Origin: Isoetes taiwanensis
Taxonomy: Eukaryota; Streptophyta; Lycopodiopsida; Isoetales; Isoetaceae
Length of the DNA: 64,000 bases
Assembly: GCA_021234155.1 (NCBI GenBank)
Contig: JAJEKV010000054.1
Coordinates: 8,764,655-8,828,654 of the forward strand
Direction: 5' to 3'
The position numbers and the translations under genes were made by a program. The notes beneath the pieces were generated by a model. That model had not been told where the DNA came from. It did no database searches and saw only the letters and a program-made list of their open reading frames with translations. Within the stretch, counting starts at the first letter, position 1. Every line of letters begins with the position of its first letter. Below are positions 34,846 to 45,645 of the stretch, piece by piece.

Positions 34846-36504
34846 ATGGAGGGAAATAGTTATGGGGATGAGCCGGCTTTTGTAAGGCCGGCTAAGAAAT
34901 GGAAGGAAGATCTGTCTCGCAAATGTCAGTACTATTTGGACAAGTCTGCGCCCCATCTTGGATTCCGATGGCTTGGGTCTGCTGTAGCTGCTTTAATATA
35001 CTGTATCCGGGTTTATTACCTTCGGGGATTTTACATTGTCTCGTATGGGCTTGGCATCTACATTTTGAACCTTTTAATAGGGTTCTTGTCTCCTCAAGTG
35101 GATCCTGAAAGCGAAGGTCCGATGCTGCCCACAAAAGGGAACGATGAGTTTAGACCCTTTATACGCATGCTGCCGGAGTTCAAGTTTTGGTATGTTCACT
35201 TTTCTTTGTCTGGGTTTTGGAAAAAGAACTTTAAGTATTTGTCCTATCACCTTATATACCAAGTCCCTGCCCTTGATTTATGCTACTTCATTTTCTTTAT
35301 CTGTCTACGGATAGAGATGTTATGGTCATTTATCCACAAAAGATGATCACTTCCAAAATATAAAGGAAACGAGTTTATCCTTTGCTCGGAGCAGCAAATT
35401 TTTCTGTTAGAAGCACTTAAAGCTTATAGCATGATCTATTTTGAAAGGGAATAATATTTTGAGAGTGTGTTTATGATTCTCTTAACCAAGAGTCATGATG
35501 AAAGCCTTGTAACATCAAGTTTCTTTATCAGGGTTGCATCTCTTCAAATAAGCATCTTGGATTCGCATCTCTCTTACCACATTAGGACATTTGATTTTGT
35601 TATTATGATCCATAGTCTCTTGACATGTTTGGACTAGGAAGATCATAATATCAAGAAAGAAAGGTCGTACTGTTCTTCCAACACGTGAATCCTCCCTCCA
35701 GCATATCTTTGTTACGGATCTAATTTTTCTTTTCTTGTTAGCATGGGCAACCTCTGAATATGTTGTCCTCCCAGCTTATACTTTAATTGTCATACTGTTG
35801 CTGCATATCAAGATTGGTAATGCCAATTGCAGAAATAGTTGTAATTGAGTGCCTTTCATCCTGTACGTATGTTATTAGTTCTTCCTTTTTTTTGAAAGCT
35901 GATATTCTTTTTCTATGATATCTGCCATACAAAGGGTAAGTCTATCCTCAAGCTCTGCTTGGACGAGAGACTTTTTCCAGTTCATATTGCCTGTCATTAA
36001 TGAATCTTATATCTGCTGCATAAAAAATCAGGAAGATCTTATCAATTTCGAGAATGGATGTCTTGTTTGCTGTTTGAAACCTAAAGTGTGTAGAAAGTTC
36101 CAGAAGGTTGTTTTAACGGGACTTTGAAATTTTTATAAAATCTCATTCCTTTGCTAGATTCAGTGTCATGATTTTGACAGTAAATTCATATTTCCTTGCA
36201 GGTATGCCTTAACAAAGGCATTTTGCGTTGCATTTTGCTTGACATTCTTTTCAATATTTGATGTGCCCGTGTTCTGGCCAATTCTTCTTCTCTATTGGAT
36301 TGTACTCTTTGTCCTGACAATGAAACGTCAAATCAAACATATGATAAAGTATCGATATGTGCCAATCACCTTTGGGAAGCAGGTAATTCTGTTTTAAAGT
36401 TGTGAGATGTTTCTGCAATTATGCTGTATTTTATTGTTCTTTGTTTACAGCGTTACACAGGAAAGAAACCGGTAAGTGACCGAGCAAGCTCCTCAAAAGA
36501 CTAG
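34846..36504 (+). CDS. RER1: RER1-family Golgi-to-ER sorting receptor
   Basis: Three exons join in phase to 192 aa, the normal RER1 length: 34846-35189, 36202-36382 and 36451-36504, all with GT-AG introns of 1012 and 68 bp. The protein starts [19 protein letters not shown]. It has the family segments [18 protein letters not shown] (first hydrophobic helix following), [78 protein letters not shown] and [21 protein letters not shown]. The four membrane helices form a W-shaped topology in the cis-Golgi, where RER1 returns escaped ER membrane proteins in COPI vesicles. The C-terminus (SDRASSSKD) is short and hydrophilic. Nothing is broken. It converges with TAF12. Confidence 0.93.
35190..36201 (+). 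other. RER1 intron 1
   Basis: GTATGT donor at 35190 and TTGCAG acceptor ending at 36201. The intron is AT- and T-rich with no frame of its own. The in-frame extension of exon 1 past the donor is not coding. Confidence 0.9.
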
Positions 36505-37064
36505 AGAAGATTCCCAACAGACCAGGCTTGATACAGGATCTGTAGAAATGGTTTCATTTGCCATGTAGATCCTTTTTATTTTTTCTCCTTTCCGAGATTA
36601 TACATGAAAGTTTAATCTTGCTATCCGGTTATGCCATGTCGCTATTCACATGTTGGGAGGCTGTCCATCATTTTTATCCTGACCTTGATGGTAGCTACAA
36701 TCAATTCTTTTAACATATATTATTACATGCGTTCAGGAAATTCTTTTCATATACCAACTATAATCTATGAATGGATGTGTTCAAGTGGGCCTAAATGCTT
36801 TACACAAGCTACTGAAAATGTGCTACAAAGAGTTGCTGAGTTGATTGATACGAATGGTTTAATTCTTCTCAGGAGAGACAGATTCTGTTTCTAGTGATCA
36901 TGAATGGTGCCATAAAGACAGGATGTATAGGGAACTGAGCCGTCATTATCTTTTTTAGTATGAATGGAGCCACCCTATGCAAAAAAAAAAACCCAGCCAT
37001 GGCTTCCGAATATTTATCCCATATTTTTTCTCGTTGTTGATTCACATAATGGTGCTTGCTTAAG

Positions 37065-37245
37065 GTAGGGGCCCTATTTTGCCGTGGTAAATGGATTCTT
37101 GAAGTGCAACAAACTGAAGACCCATTTATTGGTATCAAGGTGTGGAATGGGTGACCCTACGTTGCCGTGGGAAATGGTTTCTTGAAGTACAACAAACTTG
37201 AACCTCATTTAGCATGACCAAGTGGCAGGATGGGGCTTATAGCCA
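37065..37245. repeat. Tandem duplication, ~95-bp unit
   Basis: The words ttgccgtgg(t/g)aaatgg, ttcttgaagt(g/a)caacaaact and accaagtg/tcaaggtg recur in order in two adjacent, diverged units. Confidence 0.6.
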
Positions 37246-37409
37246 TTCTACCTCTGGCCATTCTCATTTAATTTTGGATCATTTGATTCTTGGTTCGGAA
37301 ATTCCCTGAGTGTGGATTTGAAAATTCACATTAAAATTAGAAAGAGCAGGATGTTTTCTTGCTAAAATAGTTATTTTTCTTCGAATTTTGGGTAGGAATG
37401 TTGGGGGAG

Positions 37410-37640
37410 TATGTAGGGCTAGATTTAGCAGGAAACTTGCTGATTATGCTCAAAAAGATTTCCGAATCAAGATTTGAATATGTATTTAGCTTTTCCCCTA
37501 CTGATTAAGGGGGAGTATTGATTAAGGGGGAGTATATACGTGGCTGGCTTAGATCTAGCAGGAAGCTTGCTGATTATGCTCAAAACATTTTCTGAATCAA
37601 GAATTTATATTTAGTCCTTTTTCCACTGATCCATATTTTT
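37410..37640. repeat. Tandem duplication, ~120-bp unit
   Basis: The words ttagcaggaaacttgctgat and tagcaggaagcttgctgat, each followed by tatgctcaaaa and then tcaaga(a)ttt and ccactgat, occur in two adjacent units. A 17-bp word (gattaagggggagtat) is also repeated at the junction. Confidence 0.65.
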
Positions 37641-38012
37641 GGGCGAAGTTTAAGAAAAGTAATCTCATGAAAAGATAACTGCAGGCCAAAATCAAAAGAT
37701 AACTGCAAAATCAAGTTTTCAAAGTCAAAAAAAGTGCATTGCTTAAAACTCCTTGCCATAAGGACCTATCTAGGAGAATCAATAAAGGGTTTAGACGCAT
37801 TATTAATCAATTCCAGACTCCATGTTTGGTACAAGAAATAAAATCTTTCAACGAGAATAAATTTTATGACCTCGTAAAGTCTGTACTCAGAACTTGTGAG
37901 ACAACTAGATGTGTGTATGTACAAATTATGGACAAGTATCCATAAAAAGAATTGGGTAAGTACAATAAATCTCTGTAATATATTGTGAACACTAGCAGAA
38001 CAGAATGTTCAG

Positions 38013-40735
38013 TCAGCCCGCATTTGCTGATCCTGTTTCAGTCAATGACCTGTGTACCTGAATAAAAATGATAAAATTAAACTAATGAAGCACTTTTTTG
38101 AGTATTTCACGAAACAAGACCTACCATGGCTATCCGCTGCTTATGAAGCTCACTCACAGACTGCAAAGTATGTCAGTGTTAATTCAACTATAAGCAAAAT
38201 TCGACATCTCCTATTTTTTTTTAAATTTCAAACTTATGCAGGAAAGAGTTATGTCCATGGAGGCACTCTACTGTGCCACGCATTTGTAGAGTTAAAGATG
38301 CTGGCTTGAATCAGTTTTTATACGAATTTTCTTTGTAAAGTTTTGGCTGCTTTCTAAACTGTTTTTTGGCTCAGTGAAACTTTGAAACTTGTAGAAATAT
38401 GCAATACATGATTTTTTTCATGTGCATAGGAAGTTTTATACAATTTCACTTACGTTTTTTTTGTAGGTACGATAATCATCACTTCCAAAACCAGGAATAG
38501 TCATCTTCCAGTTCCTCTCTGCCAAAGATAAGAAATACAAATTGTTATTCTTAGCTCACATTCACTACCTGACGGATAAGGACGAAGATGGTTTTATGGA
38601 TTCACCCAAGTGAAGGAGGACATCTTTAGCTTCCAAGACTGATGATTTCCGGTGTTTTGCCAGTGTACATGCAAATGTGGTTACCTGAAAATGGAAATTG
38701 ATTTAATTCTGATGGGGTGAAATTGTCAGAAGGTGGAAGCAAGGGATTTACAGTTTCGATGAAATCATCCGCTATCTCCAATAGAACATCCTCCACATCT
38801 GGATCAAGCTTCTCATGTGGATCCACCTGCAAAGTCAAAGTTAGAGCAAAAGCAGAGGATCTCATAATCTTTGCTTGTAAGGAAATAATACATCCTGTGA
38901 GTAAATTACCTGTGCCACAAGTTCCTGAATGTTCCTTTTGCCAAGAACGCGATTAAGTGGTTCTGGACCTTGCCCGTTAGTCTTATTATTAGGCTCTAGA
39001 CCTCCAGAAATCGGGTCCGATATTGACCTGTGGGAGTTGGGGGTCTTTGTCCTGGAAGCTGGGCCTGTTGTGTTTGTTGAATTTGCGGCTGTTGTTGTTG
39101 TTGTTGATGTTGTTGCTGCTGCTGCTGCTGTTGTTGTTGTAATTGTTGCTGATGCTGCTGCATCTGTTGCCTCAGCTGAACTTGTGCTTGGTAAGAAGAA
39201 GGGGAGGGAACCTGTTGATGCAAAGGTTTTGATACCCATTGTTGAGCTTGTTGTGCATAGGAACTAGTCAAAGATTGAGGGCTTTGAGAATATCCTTGCA
39301 TCTGCACACCCACTGATCCTAAAGATCCTGGAGATGAGGCCCTGGATAGCTGCTGCTGTTGCATTCTCTACATGAAACACCAGCAAATTAGCGGGCATAG
39401 CAGATTATGAACTCGTCAGATTGAGTCTACCGGTAAGTCATGCAATAAGTATTCATCTAAAAAAACTCTTAAGTTCCTTAAAAATGTCACGCTATCTCCT
39501 TGGTTTATTGTAAACATTTCCCTTCATTTTGAAGATTACTAGATTGCTCATTTGATATATAGTGTGATCTTAGTGTTGTGGCATCAGACCCCTCAGCTCT
39601 GAGACAGATGTTTTGAAATGTTAGTGCCAGGCATTCTTCATGATAGGAGTATGCACAAATTTTCTTGAAAGATGTCTGATTTACCCCCCAATTAAAAGAG
39701 CAAGTGTAGACGTTTTAAATGATATAAAGAACAGAATAAATACCTGGGGAGATAGCAAAGTCTGCTGCTGCAACTGAGGGGGCCTTTGAGAGACCTGCTG
39801 TTGAATACGCTGCTGCTGACCAAGAGCTGGGGAAGTCTTAGGTAGCTGAGAGACTGAGTTTCCAGCTGCCATCATACCAGCATGGAATTGGCCTTGAGCC
39901 TGCTTCTGCCGCATCTTCATTTCAATTGTAAAATTTAGGGGATGTATGACGAACCGAAATCCAGAAATATGCATAGCAGAGATGATAAAGTTACCTGTGC
40001 TTGAAGCTGCTGCAGTGCACCAGGGCGAAATGCATTCCCAGTCTGTTGAACATGATGTGGGTATTGTTGCATTCCTGTAGGCTGATGTGCATACATAGAC
40101 GGCCTAATGTTAGACGGACTATTAGGTTGCCCACTCTGCATAGTTAGAGCTTGCGGATTTCTTTGCTGCGAATAAATAGATCCCCCGACCGGAACACCAA
40201 CAGAAGGCCTCAACCCTTGAGCGGCTTGTTGGAACTGTAAGAGCCTTTGCCCAGCAACAACCCTTCCCATGGAGGGCTGTATATAAGACCCTGAAGACAC
40301 TGAATTCCCTGTTACACCCCCTCCTGCTTGATTATGCACATACTGGGGCTTCTGAGCAGTAAACATTTGCTGGATCGACTGTTGGTTTTGATGGTAATTT
40401 AACAAACTGGGGATCTGATTCTGCAGAGCCGACTGTTGATTTTGCAAAACCGACTGTTGCTGCTGCTGCTGGGGTTGGATCTGGTGCTGACCAACACCGG
40501 ATTGATGAGATCCGACTGTTGCAAAACTGGAAGAACCCATTGTGTTGATCCCAGGTTGGGATTCAATTCCAGCTGCAGTTGCAGCTGGAGGGGCGGATTG
40601 AGTCGAAAATCCGGCTGCTCCATTCTGGTTTGATCCAGGTATGATACCTTGCAGCGGTTGTGATAAGGGTTGCAGGGCTGCTGTTGTTGCATTTGTAGAG
40701 GGAGGGAGGCCGGAACCGGCGACCTCCCCTGCCAT
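38013..40735 (-). CDS. TAF12: TFIID subunit 12 (TAF12), histone-fold protein
   Basis: Eight exons on the minus strand: 40735-39995, 39914-39744, 39367-38910, 38826-38752, 38684-38606, 38518-38454, 38160-38125 and 38057-38013, all GT-AG. The N-terminal 400 residues are Gln/Pro/Ser-rich with long polyQ tracts. The C-terminal histone fold is spread over exons 3-6: [72 protein letters not shown]. The tail is [10 protein letters not shown]...TGSANAG. This matches plant TAF12 (EER4/TAF12B in Arabidopsis), which pairs with TAF4 in TFIID. Exon 3 is 458 bp, one base short of phase: a frame change near 39030-39045, beside a C5 run, separates the polyQ region from the histone fold. With that base the protein would be about 556 aa. 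The shift is either an assembly error or a disabling mutation. Confidence 0.85.
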
Positions 40736-42021
40736 AGTCTTCTGCCCCTTTTAAATAGAGGAAAAAGAACTTTGTTCCCAAAAGCTAGTACTTCCATTAA
40801 CTAAAATCGCGATTAAATTTTATTCTCGAGGTTGTTTATACCTTGTTTTATACCTTGTTTTTCGTTATTTTTAGCAGGGTTGCCTAACCCCCCCTGCCCG
40901 ATTTCCTGCATTCCTAGCTATGCCATGTGTCGTGCCACGTCAGCTATTTTCATTTTTAGCCGTCCGATTCTTTATTTTCTGATCGTAGGGTCAGGAAAAT
41001 TAGAAAACCAGTATTTGTCTGCCGGAGTATTCGACCTCTCCGTTATTTCGATCTCGTTCTTTCCGACTTCACTGCCGTTCTAATCTCCACCTTCTCTGCG
41101 TCTGGGCGTTTAGTCTAGTGGTAATACACTAGGTCTAGCAACTATAGGTCTCGTATTCGAGACCGCCCAGAATCGCACTCTGAACTGTTGGGTGTCAAAA
41201 CCCACAGACGCAATGTAAAGTGGTTGGGGGCAGGGCCCAACAAAGCAATGTAGTGTGGTGTGTGGTCACATGTCCAGTTGGATGCTGCCTAGTGGCGTGA
41301 CGTTAAAATACTATCTATCTATCTATCTGTTCTCGTCTATTTCGCCATGGCCAGGCCAAGCCAAGCCAAGCTTTTCGAGATCTACCAAGCCAAGCTTTTC
41401 TATGTAATTATTATAATAATCTGTACGCTTTATTTCGTTTTCCCTCCACTCTCCTTCTGCATCCCATTTGTCTCGCCGGATCAACACAGCGCTTCGGAAT
41501 ATTTGCTCGGTTAGTTTTTGTTGCTCCATTCTTTTCTTGTGTTTCTTTCTTTTTCTTTCTAATCTTTTAAACTTCTTATTGCAGTTTGATTTGCTTCACT
41601 AGATATACGCTTATGCACATGATATATTTCATATGCATTTAGCTTGTGCGCATCTGAGCTCTTAAATTTGAAATCATCCTGCAAGAAGCAGCCCTAGCAG
41701 ACAGATTTTCTAGCATTCTTGCATTAATATTCTTATCCGCATAACTGGTTTACTGCTTCTTCAAGATTACATAAATTACTGTTACATCAAGATTTCATTT
41801 CGTATTTCTTGATGTATTTAGAAAAAGATTCATTAGATTTTAGGGCGCAGAAACGTCTATTTTGCATTCTTCACGATTTCTCCATCCACAGTCAATCTTT
41901 TTCGCAAATAGCAGCGTGTGCATATATCTGTGAAAAAAATTGTGCCTATGTCGACTAAAAAGTAGCGTTGATATTGTCAGATGATCTATTTAGTCATTAT
42001 GATTTTTTTCAGAATTGAAAC
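40736..42021. other. Spacer with TAF12 promoter and a SINE
   Basis: The first few hundred bases upstream of the TAF12 start (minus sense) should hold its promoter; no motif was assigned. A SINE lies at 41104-41329. The rest is AT-rich with nothing recognised. Confidence 0.4.
41104..41329 (+). mobile_element. tRNA-derived SINE, copy A (reference copy)
   Basis: The head GGGCGTTTAGTCTAGTGG followed by a B-box-like ggtctcgtattcgagacc and closing cgccc looks like a tRNA with an A box, a B box and a pairing acceptor stem. A body of about 140 bp follows (gttgggggcagggcccaac, cacatgtccagttgga, gtggcgtgacgttaaaata), then a (CTAT)n tail. A tRNA head, an unrelated body and a simple tail are the hallmarks of a SINE transcribed by RNA polymerase III. 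Copies B, C and D in this window share the layout. A weak direct repeat (ttctc..gtct) flanks the copy. Confidence 0.85.
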
Positions 42022-42889
42022 CATGAAGGAAATTTGAATGGAACAAGAAGAAGCTCTAACAAGGTTGATGTGTAAGTACTTTCTCATCGTTTCTCACTGT
42101 TTGCATTCTCGAAGTTATCTCCTATCTTCACATTGGTTTACTATTTGCCAGGAATCTATCTGTCAAGAAGAGGGATGGCAAGAAGGACAGAAAAGCAAAG
42201 GATCCTAACCTTCCCAAGAGGCCTCTGACAGCATTTTTCGTCTTTCTGTGAGTTCTTTAAATAATATTTCCCATATGTATTCCGGACGATGATTACGATA
42301 TAAGATGAAACAGGCAAAAGTTTGAGAGACCCATGCTTCGGAGCATCCTAATGCGAAGGGTATAACAATGGTAAATCTTGTGCTATTGAATCGGTATTTA
42401 AAAATAGTCTATAATATGAAATTCATTTCCAAGTCGGAAAAGCGAGGAGGAGAGAAGTGGAAGGCAATGCCCGAAGAGGTTGTTTTGTTCCTTTTTAGAC
42501 ATTGCTTGGCGTGTAATGAAATATTTGTTAAGTTTTGGCTTGATCCTACACAGGGAAAAGCAACTATTCGTGCGTATAATACGGTGAGTTGAAAGAAGAG
42601 TATGACAAAGCGTTGGCGACATACAAAGCGAGTAAACAAGTAAGCATTTTTCGATGAATTAACTTGCTTGTTTCTTCTTTTCATATACAATGTTTTTGGA
42701 CAAGGTTGTCTACGCTAACTAATGCTCTTGAATACGGGGAAGGTGAGGCATCTCCGATAATTCAAAGTCTGAAATTAACGATGATGGAGGAACTGAAGAG
42801 GTAAGATTTCTGTTATTTATATTTCAAATGTGAAAAATATGTTTACCTAGTAAATCATTGTCCAGGAAGCCGAAAAGAATCAAATCTAA
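42022..42889 (+). pseudogene. HMGB-type HMG-box protein gene, broken
   Basis: Exon-like pieces follow the plant HMGB gene: a start with SSNKVD (42022-42072), NLSVKKRDGKKDRKAKDP and NLPKRPLTAFFVFL (42152-42248), EHPNAKGITM (42340-42369), SEKRGGEKWKAMPEE (42436-42479), EEYDKALATYKASKQ (42597-42641), DNSKSEINDDGGTEE (42757-42800) and EAEKNQI-stop (42866-42889). HMGB proteins bend DNA in chromatin. The first exon is out of frame after the ATG, the HMG-box helix-1 exon has an in-frame TGA (near 42322), and the later exons contain at least two shifts. Introns are kept, so this is an inactivated gene copy and not a processed one. The CACTA element begins about 400 bp downstream. Confidence 0.75.
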
Positions 42890-43294
42890 AGCAGTGGAAC
42901 TTCTGAAAGTCATGTATGTACATTCTGAATTGAATATTGCTTGCAACTTGACTTCTCATTGACTTTTTCCTTTCAGGTTCTCTGCAAATGTACAAAACTT
43001 TTCTGCTGTGCATTTGTTCTATAGCTCCAGATCTGCTCAGATCTTCTTTTGTTTCTAACAACACTATAACTTGATCTAACTGATGAAGATTGACGCTGCC
43101 TTAGCCATGTCATCAATTCTAGTGGATATCAAAAACTGTTTTAGTGGGGAACACTTTAGATTTCAATTCTAGTTTTTCACAAAAGCAGGCGAGCTTCTTT
43201 CATTTAGGCTTATGCTTTGCGTGCATATGCATTAGGCATATGCCTTTTCGTACAATCTTTTAACAACAATTTTTGGGGCTTTTTCATGAAGCAT
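42890..43294. other. Spacer between HMGB pseudogene and CACTA end
   Basis: AT-rich 3' flank of the HMGB pseudogene. Nothing recognised. Confidence 0.5.
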
Positions 43295-43324
43295 CACTAC
43301 AAGAGAATGAGTGTTAGGCGTCAG
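43295..43324 (+). repeat. CACTA left terminal inverted repeat
   Basis: 30 bp: a 16-bp tip identical to the inverted right tip, then GTGTTAGGCGTCAG, which differs at 3 of 14 positions from the right end. Confidence 0.92.
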
Positions 43325-43676
43325 AATAATCGTCAGGCAGTCTTTATTAAACAGGGAACTGCACAGACACCTCTGGGTGACGATTTGGCTGACGCTTTTT
43401 ATCTGACGATTGTGCGTCAGGCAAACCATCAGGTAAATCGTCAGGTTGTCTGACGATATAGCGTCAGGTAAATCGTCAGGTTGCCTGACGATATAGCGTC
43501 AGGTTTTTCGTCGGAAAACTCGTCAGGGATGCGTCATGAAAATCGTCAGGATTTTCGTCAGCAGTTGCGTCACTTTTTGTGTCAGAAAAATCGTCAGGAT
43601 TTTTGTTAGCTTTTTCGTCAGGTTTTTCGTCAACAAAAACGTCACAGTTTTCGTCATTTACTTCGTCATTTCTTTA
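43317..43676 (+). repeat. CACTA left subterminal repeat array
   Basis: About two dozen copies of (T/G)CGTCA(G), mostly in one orientation and spaced 9-20 bp, fill 360 bp directly inside the left end. Such arrays are the binding sites of the TNPA-type protein in CACTA elements. The core CGTCA differs from the sequence-specific motifs of En/Spm and matches the motif at the right end, so the two ends belong together. Confidence 0.9.
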
Positions 43677-44249
43677 ATAAACTGCCCATTTGAGAATTTT
43701 TTTTTTCTTGCTATTAAAACGGATGCTGGAGACAATATTTCTTGAGTAATATTCATACCCATGAATACTTAAGCCCTTTCATGAATGTATATCTGATCTA
43801 TTAAGACTGGTTTGAAGTCTTGACATGTTATAATCTCATTTGTGGAACACCTCCACTATCAGCCCTAATTTTATAATGGTACATTCAGCCTTATAATCCG
43901 AGATGTGATGTCAACAAGTTTTATTAGCTAAATGCCATGCTATATTTTAAACATCATATTGAAACCATACTCATAATCGAGTAAATGATAGAGCAAGCGC
44001 CTTCCACACAATGCGCTATAAGCGTTATAGTTCAGTGACATGGCGGTTATTACTTTTTAGCAAATATATAAGACATGGTCTTATCCCAAGGAAACACATA
44101 TATTAAGCCTCACGTACATCGATAATCCAAGCTTTTTATCCGGGCTGCAAAATGATCATTACGAAACATTTAAAGATCTTAGTCAAGTCTTTCTTTCTAA
44201 AGTAAAAAGACTCTAACATATCCAATTTATAGTATGAGTACCGTTATAA
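43677..44249. other. Non-coding, CACTA interior left
   Basis: AT-rich filler between the array and the Pumilio fragment. Nothing recognised. Confidence 0.4.
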
Positions 44250-45645
44250 TTAGTGGTTGACCATGGCTTCTATTCTTTGCAATGGTTGGCTGATCAAAAG
44301 ATGGACTTTTATTCGACCCAATGAGAATCTCATTTGTTGGTCATCACAAGTCTCCAAAACCTTACGCACCACATAGTTTGCAAACTGATCCATCATTGCT
44401 CGCATGAAAAGAATTAGCATTATGCCACCTTTGTTAAGCGCAATGAGGTAAGATAAAGTACAGTTGTACATTGTAAAGGCATATTCTCCTCGTGTGGCCT
44501 AGCATTTTCGTTTATAAGGATTTGCCGCTTTCAAGTATGCCCTCAAACTCAAGGCATTTCTCTCTGACATTTGATGCAAACTTATCTTTGGCTCATTTGT
44601 ACAATTTGTCCAGCAAGCTTGGTAAGTATTTCACTTGTTTCATAAGGTTTGCCATGTTCTAACACATCTTTGTAAAATATTGGCAATGAGCAAGAAAGCG
44701 TAAGATGAACACATTACCAATAATGCAACAAAGGATAAAACTACTCCAACCTTGGATAACATAATTTCCATATTGGTCTTGAGCAAGAGAACATTTAGCT
44801 TGCAAAATCTCCTCCATTATCATCGCTTTTGTTCATCGTACAATGCTCGGGACTCTCTCGAACCGAAAAATATGAGGCTGTGTCCTTGGATAGAAAGAAA
44901 TAGACTAAATTGTCACATACGGATCACTTTCGGCTGACCATATGGATGGGTGGAAAGGCTAACAACTTGGCCATAGAACGAGATATTATAAAACTGAATC
45001 ACATGCGGAGGCACACATTCAATGCATTTCTGAATGACATGGTTCCCATTACGGTCTCTTACACATCTCATAACATGTCCATCAAGCTCCAAAACCAATG
45101 CGCGTTTTGATCGACATCAACTACTTCTAATGCCCTGAGGAGATAAGATCTCGGATAAATAAGCTCTAGCAAAGCAATCGATAGAGCGAATCAAGTTTTT
45201 ATAAAAGCAGGCGCATTATGCGGTGTTGTAAATAATGAGATTATTAACCAACTCTGAAATATACATTCGTGACACATTACCTTCGTATTACGGCAACCAT
45301 ACATTTGTAAGCTCAAAACAAGCATGCGGCCAACCAACTGGGTTGCAAGCTCCCTTCGTTGTTGCGAATTTCCATGCTCAAAGAACTACCATAAAACAAA
45401 AGGAAAAGTCATATCAATAAAACTACACCTAGTAATGTGCATCTGCTCCCTACTAAATGGCAAAGAGATCGCCAATAACCTTACGGATGGCGTAGTTGCC
45501 AAAAACATCGATCATGGCGTAAATGCTTGTGGAAGTACTTCCTAGAAAACCATAGATTTCTCTTCTGCAGATTCTTTGTCTCCAATTTTTGTTGGATAAA
45601 CCGACTTCCATGTTGATAAAGATTGAAATAGATAGAATAAGGAGG
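44250..45645 (-). pseudogene. Captured Pumilio (PUF) RNA-binding domain, decayed
   Basis: On the minus strand, PUF repeats appear in order with intervening intron-like gaps: HGSRFIQQKLET (about 45600), AMIDVFGNYAIRKV (45500), [18 protein letters not shown] and LSLQMYGCR (45390-45310), [26 protein letters not shown] (split over 45098-45020), [10 protein letters not shown] (44950), EILQAKCSLAQDQYGNYVIQ (44810-44750), KLAGQIVQMSQ, KFASNVREKCLEFEGI (44640-44530) and [17 protein letters not shown] (44390-44330). This is most of an eight-repeat PUF domain, which binds 3' UTRs of mRNAs. Frames change between repeats and stops occur, and no promoter-side exons are seen. It lies inside the CACTA ends, so it was presumably transduplicated from a host Pumilio gene. 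Confidence 0.8.

Larger units (their letters stand above)
36505..38012. other. Intergenic region between convergent RER1 and TAF12
   Basis: It holds both 3' UTRs and two tandem-duplicated stretches (37065-37245 and 37410-37640). No gene is evident. Confidence 0.5.

Noticed and set aside
35190-35346. RER1 ending at the stop at 35344-35346 as a single-exon protein
   Set aside because: The conserved RER1 C-terminal half is found in phase after GT-AG introns at 36202-36504, so the extension is intron.
38862-39239. Poly-Ala/Thr protein on the minus strand at the TAF12 locus
   Set aside because: It is the shifted reading of the CAG-rich polyQ exon; only its last third is the real TAF12 frame.
38929-39267. 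Hydrophobic Val/Ala-rich ORF on the plus strand
   Set aside because: Antisense reading of the TAF12 polyQ repeat.
41104-41175. A tRNA gene on the plus strand
   Set aside because: The head folds like a tRNA, but it recurs at three other sites fused to the same body and tetranucleotide tail, so it is a SINE head.
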